From assembly GCA_937981555.1 (NCBI GenBank), contig CALJOK010000037.1, positions 1 through 64,000 on the forward strand: a DNA stretch of 64,000 nucleotides, read 5' to 3'. A program made the translations under genes and the position numbers. Positions 51,898 through 61,053 of this stretch are shown here, one piece after another. Under the pieces are notes generated by a model, which saw only the letters and a program-made list of their open reading frames with translations, made no database searches and was not told the DNA's origin. Position 1 is the stretch's first letter, and the number at the start of each line of letters is the position of its first letter. The stretch is from an uncultured Saprospiraceae bacterium. Its GTDB lineage: Bacteria; Bacteroidota; Bacteroidia; Chitinophagales; Saprospiraceae.

Positions 51898-54087
51898 ATG
51901 GCATTTCCCCACTTTAGACAGCTTGACAGAATGGATTGTGGCCCAACTTGTCTTCGCATGATTGCGGAGTTTTATGGGAAATCCTATAGCTTGCAATTTT
52001 TGCGGGAGCATTGTTATTTGGATCGAGAAGGAGTTTCTTTAGAAGGAATTTGTGAGGGGGCGGAACATATTGGAATGAATAATTTTGCAGCGATGTTGCC
52101 TTTCAAATCTGATGAAGAAGAAGGTGGGGGATTAGTCGATGCACCACTTCCAGCTGTTGTTCATTGGAATCAAAATCACTTCGTCGTAGTTTATAAGATC
52201 AATAAAAAATATGTCTGGGTAGCTGATCCAGGGAAAGGAAAAGTCAAGTATAAAATTGCCGAATTTAAAAAACATTGGCTAGGTGGAAAAGATACAGGCA
52301 TAGCATTATTACTCGAACCAACCCCCGAATTTTACATCCAGGAAGGTGAAACTTTAAACCGCACAGGACTTACTTTTCTTTTTAAATACCTTCGACCATA
52401 TCGGAAGTTAATCATACAGTTGCTCTTCGGATTGCTTTTCGGCAGTATGTTGCAATTGATCTTTCCTTTCTTAACCCAGTCGATTGTCGATGTTGGAATT
52501 GAAAACCAAAACATCAATTTTATCTACTTGATTTTGGGAGCACAGCTGATGTTGTTTTTAAGTCAAGCGAGTGTTGGAATTATTCAAAATTGGATTTTAC
52601 TCCACATTGGAACGAGAGTGAACATTGCTTTGCTTTCTGATTTTCTTTTTAAATTAATGCGCTTACCAATTGCCTTTTTTGATACAAAAATGACGGGCGA
52701 TTTATTGCAGAGAATTCAAGATCATAAACGAATTGAATTGTTTATGACAGGGAGTACTTTGTCTGCGATTTTCTCTTTTTTCAATTTGATCGTTTTTGGA
52801 ATTATATTGTTATTTTATAATCGAACCATCTTTCTAATTTTTTTAGCGGGTAGTGTTTTGTACATTTTGTGGGTGCTGATTTTTATGAAAAAAAGGAAAG
52901 AAGTTGATCATATGAAGTTTGAGGAGCAGGCAGAAAATCAATCTAAAATAATAGAATTGATTCAAGGGATGCAAGAAATCAAATTGCAAAATAGCGAAAG
53001 AAAACGTCGTTGGGAGTGGACAGAAATTCAAGCAAGACTTTTTAGAGCTAACATAAAATCCTTGACGATCACGCAATATCAAGATACAGGAACAGGTGTA
53101 ATCAATCAGCTAAAAGATATATTTATTTCTTTCGTTGCAGCCAAAGCGGTAATTGATGGTAGCATGACTTTGGGAATGATGTTGGCGGTTCAATATATAG
53201 TTGGACAATTAAATGCACCGCTTATTCAGATGATTAATTTTATTAGAAGTAGCCAAGATGCTTCGTTGAGTTTGGAGCGTTTAGGAGAAATTCATGGGAA
53301 AGAAGACGAAGAATTAAATACAGGTAAACAAATCGAAATACTTCCTGAAACTTCTGATATTGTTTTTGAAAATATAAGTTTTCAATATAACAAATTGTCA
53401 GATTTAGTTTTACGAGATATCAATTTAACTATCCCCAAAGGGAAAGTTACGGCCATCGTTGGAACTAGTGGAAGTGGAAAAACGACACTTGTAAAACTAA
53501 TGTTAGGTTTCTACGAAGCGACTCATGGAAACATCAGAGTTGGTGGTTTTTTACTAAAGAATTTTAGAAAAAAAATGTGGCGCCAAAAGTGTGGTGCTGT
53601 CATGCAAGACGGTTATATTTTTTCTGATACCATTGCCAATAATATTGCGGAAAGTGAAGATATTGTCAATAAAGATAAGTTGCTAAATGCGGTGCAATTG
53701 GCTCATATTCAGGAGTTTATAGAAACTATGCCTCTAGGATATAACACCATGATTGGCTCGCGAGGAAATGGAATTTCCCAAGGACAAAAACAAAGATTAC
53801 TGATTGCTAGAGCGGTGTATAAAAATCCAGAATACCTATTTTTCGATGAGGCAACCAATGCACTTGACACTCAAAATGAAAGAATAATTACTGAAAATTT
53901 AGAACGATTTTTTGCAGGTAGAACAGTTATTGTGGTGGCGCATCGTTTGAGTACGGTTCGGAATGCAGATCAAATTGTGGTGCTTGAAAAAGGAAGAATA
54001 ATCGAACAAGGAACGCATGAAGATTTGATTGTGAAGAGAGGTTCTTATTTTAATCTAGTGAAAAATCAATTGGAGTTAGGAGGGTGA
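51898..54087 (+). CDS. Peptidase-containing ABC exporter (C39 type)
   Basis: A 729-residue protein joining a C39 cysteine protease, an ABC membrane domain and an ATPase. The protease has Cys14 in RMDCGPTCLRMIAEFYGKSY, His94 in VVHWNQNHFVVVYKI and Asp110 in VWVADPGKGKV, a complete triad. Six membrane helices follow (about 165-440). The ATPase has Walker A VGTSGSGKTT, signature NGISQGQKQR and Walker B EYLFFDEATNALD. Such exporters cut double-glycine leader peptides while moving them out. No clear precursor peptide is visible next to it. The HlyD partner follows after a repeat element. Confidence 0.95.
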   Translation: MAFPHFRQLDRMDCGPTCLRMIAEFYGKSYSLQFLREHCYLDREGVSLEGICEGAEHIGMNNFAAMLPFKSDEEEGGGLVDAPLPAVVHWNQNHFVVVYKINKKYVWVADPGKGKVKYKIAEFKKHWLGGKDTGIALLLEPTPEFYIQEGETLNRTGLTFLFKYLRPYRKLIIQLLFGLLFGSMLQLIFPFLTQSIVDVGIENQNINFIYLILGAQLMLFLSQASVGIIQNWILLHIGTRVNIALLSDFLFKLMRLPIAFFDTKMTGDLLQRIQDHKRIELFMTGSTLSAIFSFFNLIVFGIILLFYNRTIFLIFLAGSVLYILWVLIFMKKRKEVDHMKFEEQAENQSKIIELIQGMQEIKLQNSERKRRWEWTEIQARLFRANIKSLTITQYQDTGTGVINQLKDIFISFVAAKAVIDGSMTLGMMLAVQYIVGQLNAPLIQMINFIRSSQDASLSLERLGEIHGKEDEELNTGKQIEILPETSDIVFENISFQYNKLSDLVLRDINLTIPKGKVTAIVGTSGSGKTTLVKLMLGFYEATHGNIRVGGFLLKNFRKKMWRQKCGAVMQDGYIFSDTIANNIAESEDIVNKDKLLNAVQLAHIQEFIETMPLGYNTMIGSRGNGISQGQKQRLLIARAVYKNPEYLFFDEATNALDTQNERIITENLERFFAGRTVIVVAHRLSTVRNADQIVVLEKGRIIEQGTHEDLIVKRGSYFNLVKNQLELGG

Positions 54088-54213
54088 TTTTTTGCCGCAG
54101 ATTGAGCAAATTGTATGAATTCTTATGTTTTCCCAGATTAATGTTTTCTATAATAACACCTTGGAGGAAGATCATATACAATCATAATAATCAGCTCAAT
54201 CTGCGGCAAAAAA
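54088..54213. repeat. Palindromic intergenic element, copy B
   Basis: TTTTTTGCCGCAGATTGAGC (54088-54107) is perfectly complemented by 54194-54213. Compared with copy A (25570-25687), GCCACAGATTGG versus GCCGCAGATTGA differences are matched by complementary changes in the right arm, so the stem is conserved. The inner ATCATATACAATCATAA also resembles copy A. It starts directly after the stop codon of the exporter gene. Confidence 0.85.
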
Positions 54214-54246
54214 AATCTCATTACAATAAAAAAATCATCGCATAAA

Positions 54247-55560
54247 ATGCCTGAAGAAAATTTCATCACCGATCCATCGGACATTCTACTCACCGAGCAA
54301 GATCAAGTTCAGACCATCTTGGGGAAACCTCCTGGATGGATTTTGAGGTGGGGAATTTCATTTATTTTTATGACAGTATTGATGCTAATCTGGATGAGTT
54401 ATTTAGTAAAATTTCCAGACATCATTGCTGCACGAGTAATTTTGACAACCGAAGTTCCACCAGTTCATTTGTTTGTTCAAAGTGGCGGAAAAATCGAAAA
54501 TCTTTTAGTTGAAGATAAACAAGCCATTGCTGAAAATGATCTTTTAGCGATCCTTCAAAATCCAGCCAACTATGCTGACATTGTTATTTTAGAAAACTTC
54601 TTAGAAGAAATTAAAAACAAAAAAACAGCCGATTTGTCAAAAGTCGAATATCCTGAATATTTAGAACTTGGAGAACTTCAATCCACCTATTCTAATTTTA
54701 CCCAAAATTTAAATGACTTTAATTTTTTCGAAAACAAAAATGAATTATCTAAAAAAATCAGCGCTTTAAAATCTCAAATTAGATATTTAGGAAGAAAAAA
54801 TGCTTCATTAAAAAAGCAAGAAATCACCATGGAAAGCGCGATTGATTTAGCCAAATCCAATCGAGAACGTATGTTGAAATTATTGGATGAAAAAGCAGTT
54901 AGTGTAAAAGATGTAGAAGATGCAAAAACCGAAGTACTTCGAAATGAAAGAGAACTCGAAAGAATGCAAACCGATTATTTAGATAATAAAATGAAAGTCA
55001 AAAATTTAGAATTGACGATCATTGATTTAAGAGAAAATAGAAGTGATGGCAAAAATGAAAAATCTATTTCGCTAAAAGAACAGATTGATATTTTGTTAAG
55101 TGAGATTAAAAATTGGAAGCAAAAGTATTTAGTTATTTCACCGATGGACGGTCAAGTTTCTTTTCCAAAAGCCATAAATGAAAATCAATTTTTGAAAAAT
55201 GGAGATGAAATAATGACCATCGTTCCACAAGGCGGAGTAGGAGAGATGATTGGAAAAGCATTGTTGCCAGCAGCAAATAATGGAAAAGTGGAAGAAGGTT
55301 TTGAAATCAATATTCGACTCGATGGTTATCCTTATCAAGAATTTGGAGTGGTAAAAGCAACGATAAGTAGTAAATCAATTTTACCGCAGGATGGAAATTA
55401 TTTGGTAGAATTGAAAATGCCTGATAGTTTAATTACGACCTATGGAAGACCAATTCCATTCCAACAAGAAATGGGAGGGACTGGCAATATTATTACTAAA
55501 GATCGAAGAATTTTGGAACGTATTTTTGATAAGTTTTTGAATTTAACAAAGAATAGGTAA
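54247..55560 (+). CDS. HlyD-family membrane fusion protein
   Basis: A 437-residue periplasmic adaptor with one N-terminal membrane helix (WGISFIFMTVLMLIWMSYLV). The following lipoyl half (VHLFVQSGGKIENLLVEDKQ), coiled-coil hairpin (about 130-285, KKISALKSQIRYLGRKNASL to LKEQIDILLSEIKNWKQKYL) and the returning half (VISPMDGQVSFPKAINENQF, MTIVPQGGVGEMIGKALLPA, FEINIRLDGYPYQEFGVVKA) are the usual layout of HlyD. It should bridge the C39 exporter to an outer-membrane TolC-like protein, not encoded here. Together they form a type I export system. Confidence 0.92.
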   Translation: MPEENFITDPSDILLTEQDQVQTILGKPPGWILRWGISFIFMTVLMLIWMSYLVKFPDIIAARVILTTEVPPVHLFVQSGGKIENLLVEDKQAIAENDLLAILQNPANYADIVILENFLEEIKNKKTADLSKVEYPEYLELGELQSTYSNFTQNLNDFNFFENKNELSKKISALKSQIRYLGRKNASLKKQEITMESAIDLAKSNRERMLKLLDEKAVSVKDVEDAKTEVLRNERELERMQTDYLDNKMKVKNLELTIIDLRENRSDGKNEKSISLKEQIDILLSEIKNWKQKYLVISPMDGQVSFPKAINENQFLKNGDEIMTIVPQGGVGEMIGKALLPAANNGKVEEGFEINIRLDGYPYQEFGVVKATISSKSILPQDGNYLVELKMPDSLITTYGRPIPFQQEMGGTGNIITKDRRILERIFDKFLNLTKNR

Positions 55561-55583
55561 CCTCCTTTCTTAAAATAAATATC

Positions 55584-56045
55584 ATGGACAAAAGAAAATT
55601 CGCAGCAGAAATTCTTTCCAATGGAAGTGGAGGAATGTATGTAATTGTTCCATTTGATGTAGAGAAGGAATATGGAAAAAAACGAGTAAAAATTGTTGCT
55701 AAAATAGAATCTGAAATTTATCGAGGTTTACTTGTTCGTATGGGGTCACCTGATCATATTCTTTTGATGCGGAAGGATATTCGAGAAAAAATTGGAAAGA
55801 CGGCCGGCGATATTGTTAATGTTGAAGTGGAAGAAGATACTAAACCAAGAGTAGTAATTATTCCAAAAGATCTTCAAGAATTACTTGACTTAAATCCAAA
55901 TTTAAAAGTATTTTTTCAAACTCTTTCTTACACTCATCAGAAGGAATATGTGCAATGGATTGAGGATGCAAAAAGAGAAACAACAAGAATAAGAAGATTG
56001 AACAAAACTATCGAATTGATGAAAGAAGGAAAGAAAGGAAAATGA
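55584..56045 (+). CDS. DUF1905/YdeI-type protein
   Basis: A 153-residue cytoplasmic protein with an N-terminal DUF1905 beta domain (GSGGMYVIVPFDVEKEYGKK, EIYRGLLVRMGSPDHILLMR, REKIGKTAGDIVNVEVEEDT) and a C-terminal YdeI/OmdA-like segment (KVFFQTLSYTHQKEYVQWIE then DAKRETTRIRRLNKTIELMK). The two parts often occur together in one protein. Function is unknown; a bacteriocin-protection or stress role has been suggested for OmdA-type proteins. It lies 23 bases after the HlyD gene, so it may be co-transcribed with the exporter. Confidence 0.85.
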   Translation: MDKRKFAAEILSNGSGGMYVIVPFDVEKEYGKKRVKIVAKIESEIYRGLLVRMGSPDHILLMRKDIREKIGKTAGDIVNVEVEEDTKPRVVIIPKDLQELLDLNPNLKVFFQTLSYTHQKEYVQWIEDAKRETTRIRRLNKTIELMKEGKKGK

Positions 56046-56079
56046 CTCAAAAATAATATTCAACTAAAAACAAAAACAC

Positions 56080-56087
56080 TATATTTG
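56080..56087 (+). promoter_or_regulatory. -7 promoter box of pyrR
   Basis: TATATTTG matches TAnnTTTG and ends eight bases before the pyrR ATG. It predicts an almost leaderless transcript, leaving no room for an attenuator before pyrR. Confidence 0.45.
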
Positions 56088-56094
56088 CCCTCGG

Positions 56095-56655
56095 ATGAAA
56101 AAAGGTAAAACCATATTAGAAGATAAACGATTTGAGTTGACGATTGAGCGACTTTGTCATGAATTGATAGAGGCATACGATCGTTTTGAAAATACCTGTA
56201 TCATTGGCGTCCAACCTCGTGGCGTTTTCCTAGCTGATCGAATTTATGATCGGTTGACTTCCATCCTTAAGCTTAAAAATATTGAATACGGAAAATTAGA
56301 TATTACTTTTTATCGAGACGATTTTCGAACTCGGATCAAACCGCTTTCTGCTGATCCCATTGAAATGGATTTTTTAGTCGAAGATAAAAAAGTGATTTTA
56401 ATTGATGACGTTTTGTACAGCGGACGAACAATTCAAGCTGCGATGACTGCCTTAAATCATTATGGAAGACCTAAACAAGTTGAATTAGTGGCTTTAGTAG
56501 ATCGAAGATTTAATCGTCATTTGCCTATTCAATCTGATTATATAGGAGTGATTGTCGATGCTGTAGACGAAGCTTATGTTGAGGTGCAATGGAAGGAGGA
56601 AACGGGAAATGATAAAATTATTTTGTACGCAAAGAAAGAAGATAAATACAAGTAG
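56095..56655 (+). CDS. pyrR: PyrR pyrimidine operon regulator / uracil phosphoribosyltransferase
   Basis: A 186-residue type I phosphoribosyltransferase of the PyrR family. The PRPP motif is KVILIDDVLYSGRTIQAAMT. The start (FELTIERLCHELIEAYDRFE, then CIIGVQPRGVFLADRI) and LDITFYRDDFRTRIKPLSAD are typical of PyrR. In Bacillus, PyrR binds leader RNA to attenuate pyr mRNA and also makes UMP from uracil. Here it lies 32 bases before pyrB, with no visible attenuator, so the enzyme activity or another regulatory mode is more likely. Confidence 0.93.
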   Translation: MKKGKTILEDKRFELTIERLCHELIEAYDRFENTCIIGVQPRGVFLADRIYDRLTSILKLKNIEYGKLDITFYRDDFRTRIKPLSADPIEMDFLVEDKKVILIDDVLYSGRTIQAAMTALNHYGRPKQVELVALVDRRFNRHLPIQSDYIGVIVDAVDEAYVEVQWKEETGNDKIILYAKKEDKYK

Positions 56656-56687
56656 TTCATTAAAATGATGAACTCAAAATTAAGATT

Positions 56688-57617
56688 ATGACTCAGACGG
56701 AACTCAGTACCAAGCATGTTTTGGGAATTAAATATCTAACTCCTCAGGATATTCAATTGATTTTTGAAACAGCTGAAAATTTTAAAGAAGTCATTAATCG
56801 ACCTATCAAAAAAGTCCCCTCGCTTAGAGATGTAACTGTCGCAAATTTATTTTTTGAAAATTCTACTCGAACTCGAATTTCATTTGAGTTGGCTGAAAAA
56901 AGACTTTCTGCAGACACGGTTAATTTTTCCGCATCTTCCTCTTCTGTCAAAAAAGGAGAATCACTTTTAGATACAGTCAACAATATTTTATCCATGAAAG
57001 TGGACATGGTGGTCATGCGTCATCCTGCACCTGGAGCACCTGCTTTTTTAGCAAAACATATTGACGCAAACATAATCAATGCTGGAGACGGAACTCATGA
57101 GCATCCTACGCAAGCCTTGCTAGATGCTTTTTCGATGAGAGAAAAATTAGGTGATCTGCGTGGTAAAAAAATTGTCATTGTAGGAGATATTTTGCATTCA
57201 AGAGTTGCCTTGAGCAATATTTTTTGCTTGCAGAAATTAGGTGCAAAAGTCAAAGTATGCGGGCCACCAACCCTCATTCCAAAATATATCAAAGAATTAA
57301 ATGTTGGCGTTGAATATGACATTAGGAAAGCATTGGAATGGTGTGATGTCGCCAACGTTTTAAGAATTCAATTAGAGCGTCAAGACATTAAATATTTTCC
57401 ATCGATTCGGGAATACACTCAATATTATGGCGTTAATAAAGAAATGTTAGATAGTCTAAATAGTGATGTAATCATCATGCATCCAGGTCCAATTAATCGA
57501 GGCGTAGAATTAACAAGTGATGTAGCAGATTCAGACCAATCTATCATTTTACAGCAAGTAGAAAATGGCGTAGCGATTAGAATGGCTGTACTTTATCTCT
57601 TAGCGGCAAAACGATAA
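56688..57617 (+). CDS. pyrB: Aspartate carbamoyltransferase catalytic subunit
   Basis: A 309-residue enzyme joining carbamoyl phosphate and aspartate in pyrimidine synthesis. The carbamoyl-phosphate motif is NLFFENSTRTRISFELAEKR, with the mobile SSSVKKGESLLDT loop, DGTHEHPTQALLDAFSMREK and the C-terminal MHPGPINRGVELTSDVADS. No regulatory subunit gene (pyrI) is adjacent, so this is probably the trimeric unregulated form. It forms an operon with pyrR. Confidence 0.96.
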   Translation: MTQTELSTKHVLGIKYLTPQDIQLIFETAENFKEVINRPIKKVPSLRDVTVANLFFENSTRTRISFELAEKRLSADTVNFSASSSSVKKGESLLDTVNNILSMKVDMVVMRHPAPGAPAFLAKHIDANIINAGDGTHEHPTQALLDAFSMREKLGDLRGKKIVIVGDILHSRVALSNIFCLQKLGAKVKVCGPPTLIPKYIKELNVGVEYDIRKALEWCDVANVLRIQLERQDIKYFPSIREYTQYYGVNKEMLDSLNSDVIIMHPGPINRGVELTSDVADSDQSIILQQVENGVAIRMAVLYLLAAKR

Positions 57618-57902
57618 TTAACTTTCATCATTCAAAGGCAACCTTCCCTTAGTTATTTACATCTAATAAGTAACTCAAATTTATTCAAAATTATATAAAA
57701 CTATAAAGTGTTGTTAATCAACAATTTAGAGTGCTTTTTTATTTATTTATTGATAATAATCAAATCTAATAACCCTCTTTTTCTGATAGAAACCATAATT
57801 ACCGTATTCTAATTGAAAATGATAATAAGCACTTTTTTATTTTCAAAATACGTTTTAAATTTTTCGATGTACTTAGTTATCTTGTGAAAAAAAAATCAAC
57901 AT
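57618..57902. other. Intergenic spacer, 285 bases
   Basis: AT-rich spacer between pyrB and the coiled-coil gene. No GC-containing hairpin, coding frame or RNA gene stands out. It must hold the pyrB terminator and the promoter of the next gene, neither recognisable. Confidence 0.3.
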
Positions 57903-60900
57903 ATGAGCCTTACGAAACTTTATCTTTTAATCGTTTTTTCAATATTTTCTGTAGGAGTATTATCTGCGCAAAATTGTGGAAGTATAATTTCTGAAAATAA
58001 GAAAATAGGAGGAACACATTTTCTGAGAACAGCTGAACAAATATTAGTTGTAAGAGGGACTTATTCTTATAGCCTAGAATTGATAAATGATGATCAAGGA
58101 ATTACTGCAAAATTTACTTCCAAAAATGGAGTTGATTTGAATGAAGGTGATGAAGTGATTTTTATGGATAAAAACAAAACCAGAAAAAGTTATCGATTTA
58201 TTGAAACTGGAGAAATCACTAACAATCGAGGAGCACCTACCCAAACTAATGTTTTAGATTTGGATATTGCTGCAATAAATTGGTTTGCAACTACAACAAT
58301 AAGCACTATCTACATAAGAAATTATGTAAGTAGTCGAATGGTGAAATTTACGGTAAATGCCAATCGGCAAAAAGAGTTTAAAGCTATGGCAACTTGTTTT
58401 AATGTTACTGTAGATAAAAGTCAAGTTAATGATGCAGTTCTGGCAGGAAATGATTTTTCTCCTAATAGTGGAGGTTCCTCTGGAGCAAGTGGAGGAGGGA
58501 CTGGTGGTTCCACCAAACCAGGAAGAGTACAGAGAATTACAGATCCGAGTTTGTTGAATGATGATGAAACTAAAGCACTTCGAAAAGAATTAGCAGACAC
58601 GAAACAGAATCTTCGAGATGAAATTCAAGCAGAAAAAGATAAAGGAGAACGAATCAAAGAAACCTTGCAAAAAGAAGTTGCGGCTGCAAGAGAGCAAGCT
58701 GCTCAAAAGAAATCGGAATATGCTAATGAAGTGCTAGCAGCAAGAAAGAATTCACAAATCGAAATTGAGAAATCTCAACAAGAGGTTGCTGCTTCGGTTG
58801 GAGACGCTAGAGAAAAAGCCTCTGGTGAAATTGAAAAAATTAATTTGAATGTTGTTGAAGCAAAACAAAAAGCTGGAGAAGAAATTCAAAAAGCAAAGTT
58901 AGATAGCGCTCAAGAAGTAGCTGATGCTCGAAAAAAATCAGCTGAAGAGATTAAAGCGATTAAAGAAAAACTTGATTTTGCAAAATTAGAATATGCAGAT
59001 GAGGTTTCTGCTGCAAAAGAAAATGCACAAAATGAATTGTCAAATATTAGAGAAGAAACGAAACAAGTCATTCTCGAGGCAAGAGAAAGTGCTAAGAAGG
59101 AAAAAAATAAAACAACGCTAGATGTTGTCGAAACTAAAAAAACGGCATCAGAACAAATTCTTCAAGTAAAAGAAGAGACAGCTGAAAAAGTAGCACAAGT
59201 TAGAGAAAACGGAGTTTTGGAGAAACAGAAGATTGCTTTTGAAATTGCTGAAGCTAGGCGAAAAGGGGAAGAAGAGAAAGCATTGATTTTGGAAAATAAT
59301 GCTTCAGAGGTAGCTGAAATGAAAGAGAATGTTGCCAAGCAAAAAGAAGTCTCTGCAACGGAAGTAGCTGAAACTAAAAAGAATGCCTCAGAAGAAATAA
59401 GTAATACTAAAAAACAAGTGGCCGAAGAAAAAGCAAAAGCTAAGTCTGAGGTAGAAAGTACTCAACAACAAAGTGCAGAAGAAATTGCTGCTACAAAAGC
59501 GAAAGCAGAAGAAGAAAAGATGTCAACTGCTCAAGGGGTTATCGATGCAAAAACTAAAGCAGCTCAAACTATTCAAGAAATAAGTAAAGAGGAAGCAGAA
59601 AAAGTTAAAGTTGCTCAAGCAAAAGCAGCAGAGGAGAAAGGTAAGATTGCATCAGAAGTGGCTGCTGCTAGAGAAAAGGCGCAAGCGGAAATTACGAGAA
59701 TTCAAGAAGAAGTTAAAAAACAAATTGAGGCTTCAAAAATTGCAGAGGAAAAAGCTCAAAAAGAGGCTGCTGAAGCGGTTGCATCAGCTAAGAAAAGAGC
59801 AGAAGAAGAAATAGCAAAAGCTCAAAAAGAAGCCGCGACTAATGTCTCTACTGCTAGTCAAAAAGCGGAAGATGCAAAGCAAACTTATGCTCAAGAGATA
59901 GCTGCCTCTCAGAAGGTTTCTCAAGATAAAATGAAAAAAATTCAAGAGGAAGTTGCAGCTAAAATCAAAGCAGCAAAAGAGAAAGAAAAGGAAACTAAAA
60001 CTATGTCTGCTGGTGAAGTGGCAGCTGCAAAAGAACGAGCTGCAAGTGAAGTGAGAAAAGCACAAGAAACAGCTGCGAAAGAAGTCGCAAAGGCAAAAGA
60101 GCGAGAAGCTTTGGCTCAACAAGAGTCTGCTAATAATGTAGCCGAATCCAAAAGAAATGCTGCTGAAGCAGTTGCTAAAATCAAACAAGATGAAGCAGAG
60201 GGGATTAAGGTTACAAAAGAAAATGCAGCTAATGAAAAACAAAAAGTAGCTAATCAAGTAGCAGAAGCAAAACAACGAGCAGCAAAAGAATTGGCCTTGA
60301 CTAAAGAGCAATTGACTAATGAGGTAAAAGCATCAAAAGAGAATGCAGCAAAAGCAAAGGAAGAAGCTGCACTTGCTGTTTTGGAAGCGAGAAAGGAATC
60401 AGCTGCTAAAGTTTCTTCTACTCAAGAGGAATCAGCTAATGAAGTAGCTACCATAAAAATGCAAGCGGTCGAAGCTATTGCTAAGTCGAAAAAAGAAACT
60501 GCTGTCAAATTGGAGGGAATGGCTGAACAAGTAGTTGAAGCAGAGCAAAAAGCTAAGGAAGAAATGGCTGCCTTGAAAATTCAGATGGTGGAAGAAGAAG
60601 CGAAGACGCGAAATGAAAGTAAAACTAAAAAGGAGCAATACATTAAAGATGCGGAAGAGGCTAGATTAAAATCATTAGAGGAAATTTCGGCTTCTCAAAA
60701 ACAAAGTTCTGACGAAATTTACGAAGCTAAACAGCAATCAAAGTTGGAGATTTCGAAAGTTAAAGAAGATGCAAAAGGACAAATAAATGAGCAAAAATTA
60801 TTAATTAAAGAAGAAGAAGCAAAGTTGAAAACTGCTCAGGAAAAACGGATTCAAGCAGAACAAGATTTGAAGAAGTTTGAAGATCTCCAATTGCAAATTA

Positions 60901-60962
60901 AAACGGCTGAAGAGAAGTTGAAAAAAATAAAAGAGGATATTAAAAAAGAGAATAATAAATAA
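57903..60962 (+). CDS. Giant secreted coiled-coil protein
   Basis: A 1019-residue protein with a signal peptide (LYLLIVFSIFSVGVLSAQ) and a globular N-terminal domain (about 20-178, with Cys in NCGSIIS and MATCFNVT that may pair). A Gly/Ser linker follows (FSPNSGGSSGASGGGTGGS). From about residue 220 to the end there is one uninterrupted Glu/Lys/Ala helix. Motifs like EVAAAREKA recur at 11, 18, 22 or 29 residues, sums of 7 and 11, so a mixed heptad-hendecad coiled coil. At 1.5 angstrom per residue it would reach about 120 nm. No membrane anchor or T9SS domain is seen. A periplasmic spacer or filament is plausible. Confidence 0.82.
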   Translation: MSLTKLYLLIVFSIFSVGVLSAQNCGSIISENKKIGGTHFLRTAEQILVVRGTYSYSLELINDDQGITAKFTSKNGVDLNEGDEVIFMDKNKTRKSYRFIETGEITNNRGAPTQTNVLDLDIAAINWFATTTISTIYIRNYVSSRMVKFTVNANRQKEFKAMATCFNVTVDKSQVNDAVLAGNDFSPNSGGSSGASGGGTGGSTKPGRVQRITDPSLLNDDETKALRKELADTKQNLRDEIQAEKDKGERIKETLQKEVAAAREQAAQKKSEYANEVLAARKNSQIEIEKSQQEVAASVGDAREKASGEIEKINLNVVEAKQKAGEEIQKAKLDSAQEVADARKKSAEEIKAIKEKLDFAKLEYADEVSAAKENAQNELSNIREETKQVILEARESAKKEKNKTTLDVVETKKTASEQILQVKEETAEKVAQVRENGVLEKQKIAFEIAEARRKGEEEKALILENNASEVAEMKENVAKQKEVSATEVAETKKNASEEISNTKKQVAEEKAKAKSEVESTQQQSAEEIAATKAKAEEEKMSTAQGVIDAKTKAAQTIQEISKEEAEKVKVAQAKAAEEKGKIASEVAAAREKAQAEITRIQEEVKKQIEASKIAEEKAQKEAAEAVASAKKRAEEEIAKAQKEAATNVSTASQKAEDAKQTYAQEIAASQKVSQDKMKKIQEEVAAKIKAAKEKEKETKTMSAGEVAAAKERAASEVRKAQETAAKEVAKAKEREALAQQESANNVAESKRNAAEAVAKIKQDEAEGIKVTKENAANEKQKVANQVAEAKQRAAKELALTKEQLTNEVKASKENAAKAKEEAALAVLEARKESAAKVSSTQEESANEVATIKMQAVEAIAKSKKETAVKLEGMAEQVVEAEQKAKEEMAALKIQMVEEEAKTRNESKTKKEQYIKDAEEARLKSLEEISASQKQSSDEIYEAKQQSKLEISKVKEDAKGQINEQKLLIKEEEAKLKTAQEKRIQAEQDLKKFEDLQLQIKTAEEKLKKIKEDIKKENNK

Positions 60963-60967
60963 GGAGT

Positions 60968-61008
60968 AAAAAAAAGTCCCATTTGAATTTCAAATAGGAC
61001 TTTTTTTT
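60968..61008. terminator. Bidirectional terminator
   Basis: A 12-bp outer stem (60968-60979 with 60997-61008), one mismatch and five inner pairs, with A and T runs on the outside of both arms. It sits between converging genes. Confidence 0.92.
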
Positions 61009-61053
61009 GATGATGAAAACGTTTTATAAGTGAATGGTTTTTAAATTTTGAAT

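Noticed and set aside
59784-60311. Long open frame antisense to the coiled-coil gene, rich in Ser, Phe, Leu and Cys
   Set aside because: It mirrors the Glu/Lys/Ala codon bias of the sense strand; antisense frames of such repeats stay open by composition.
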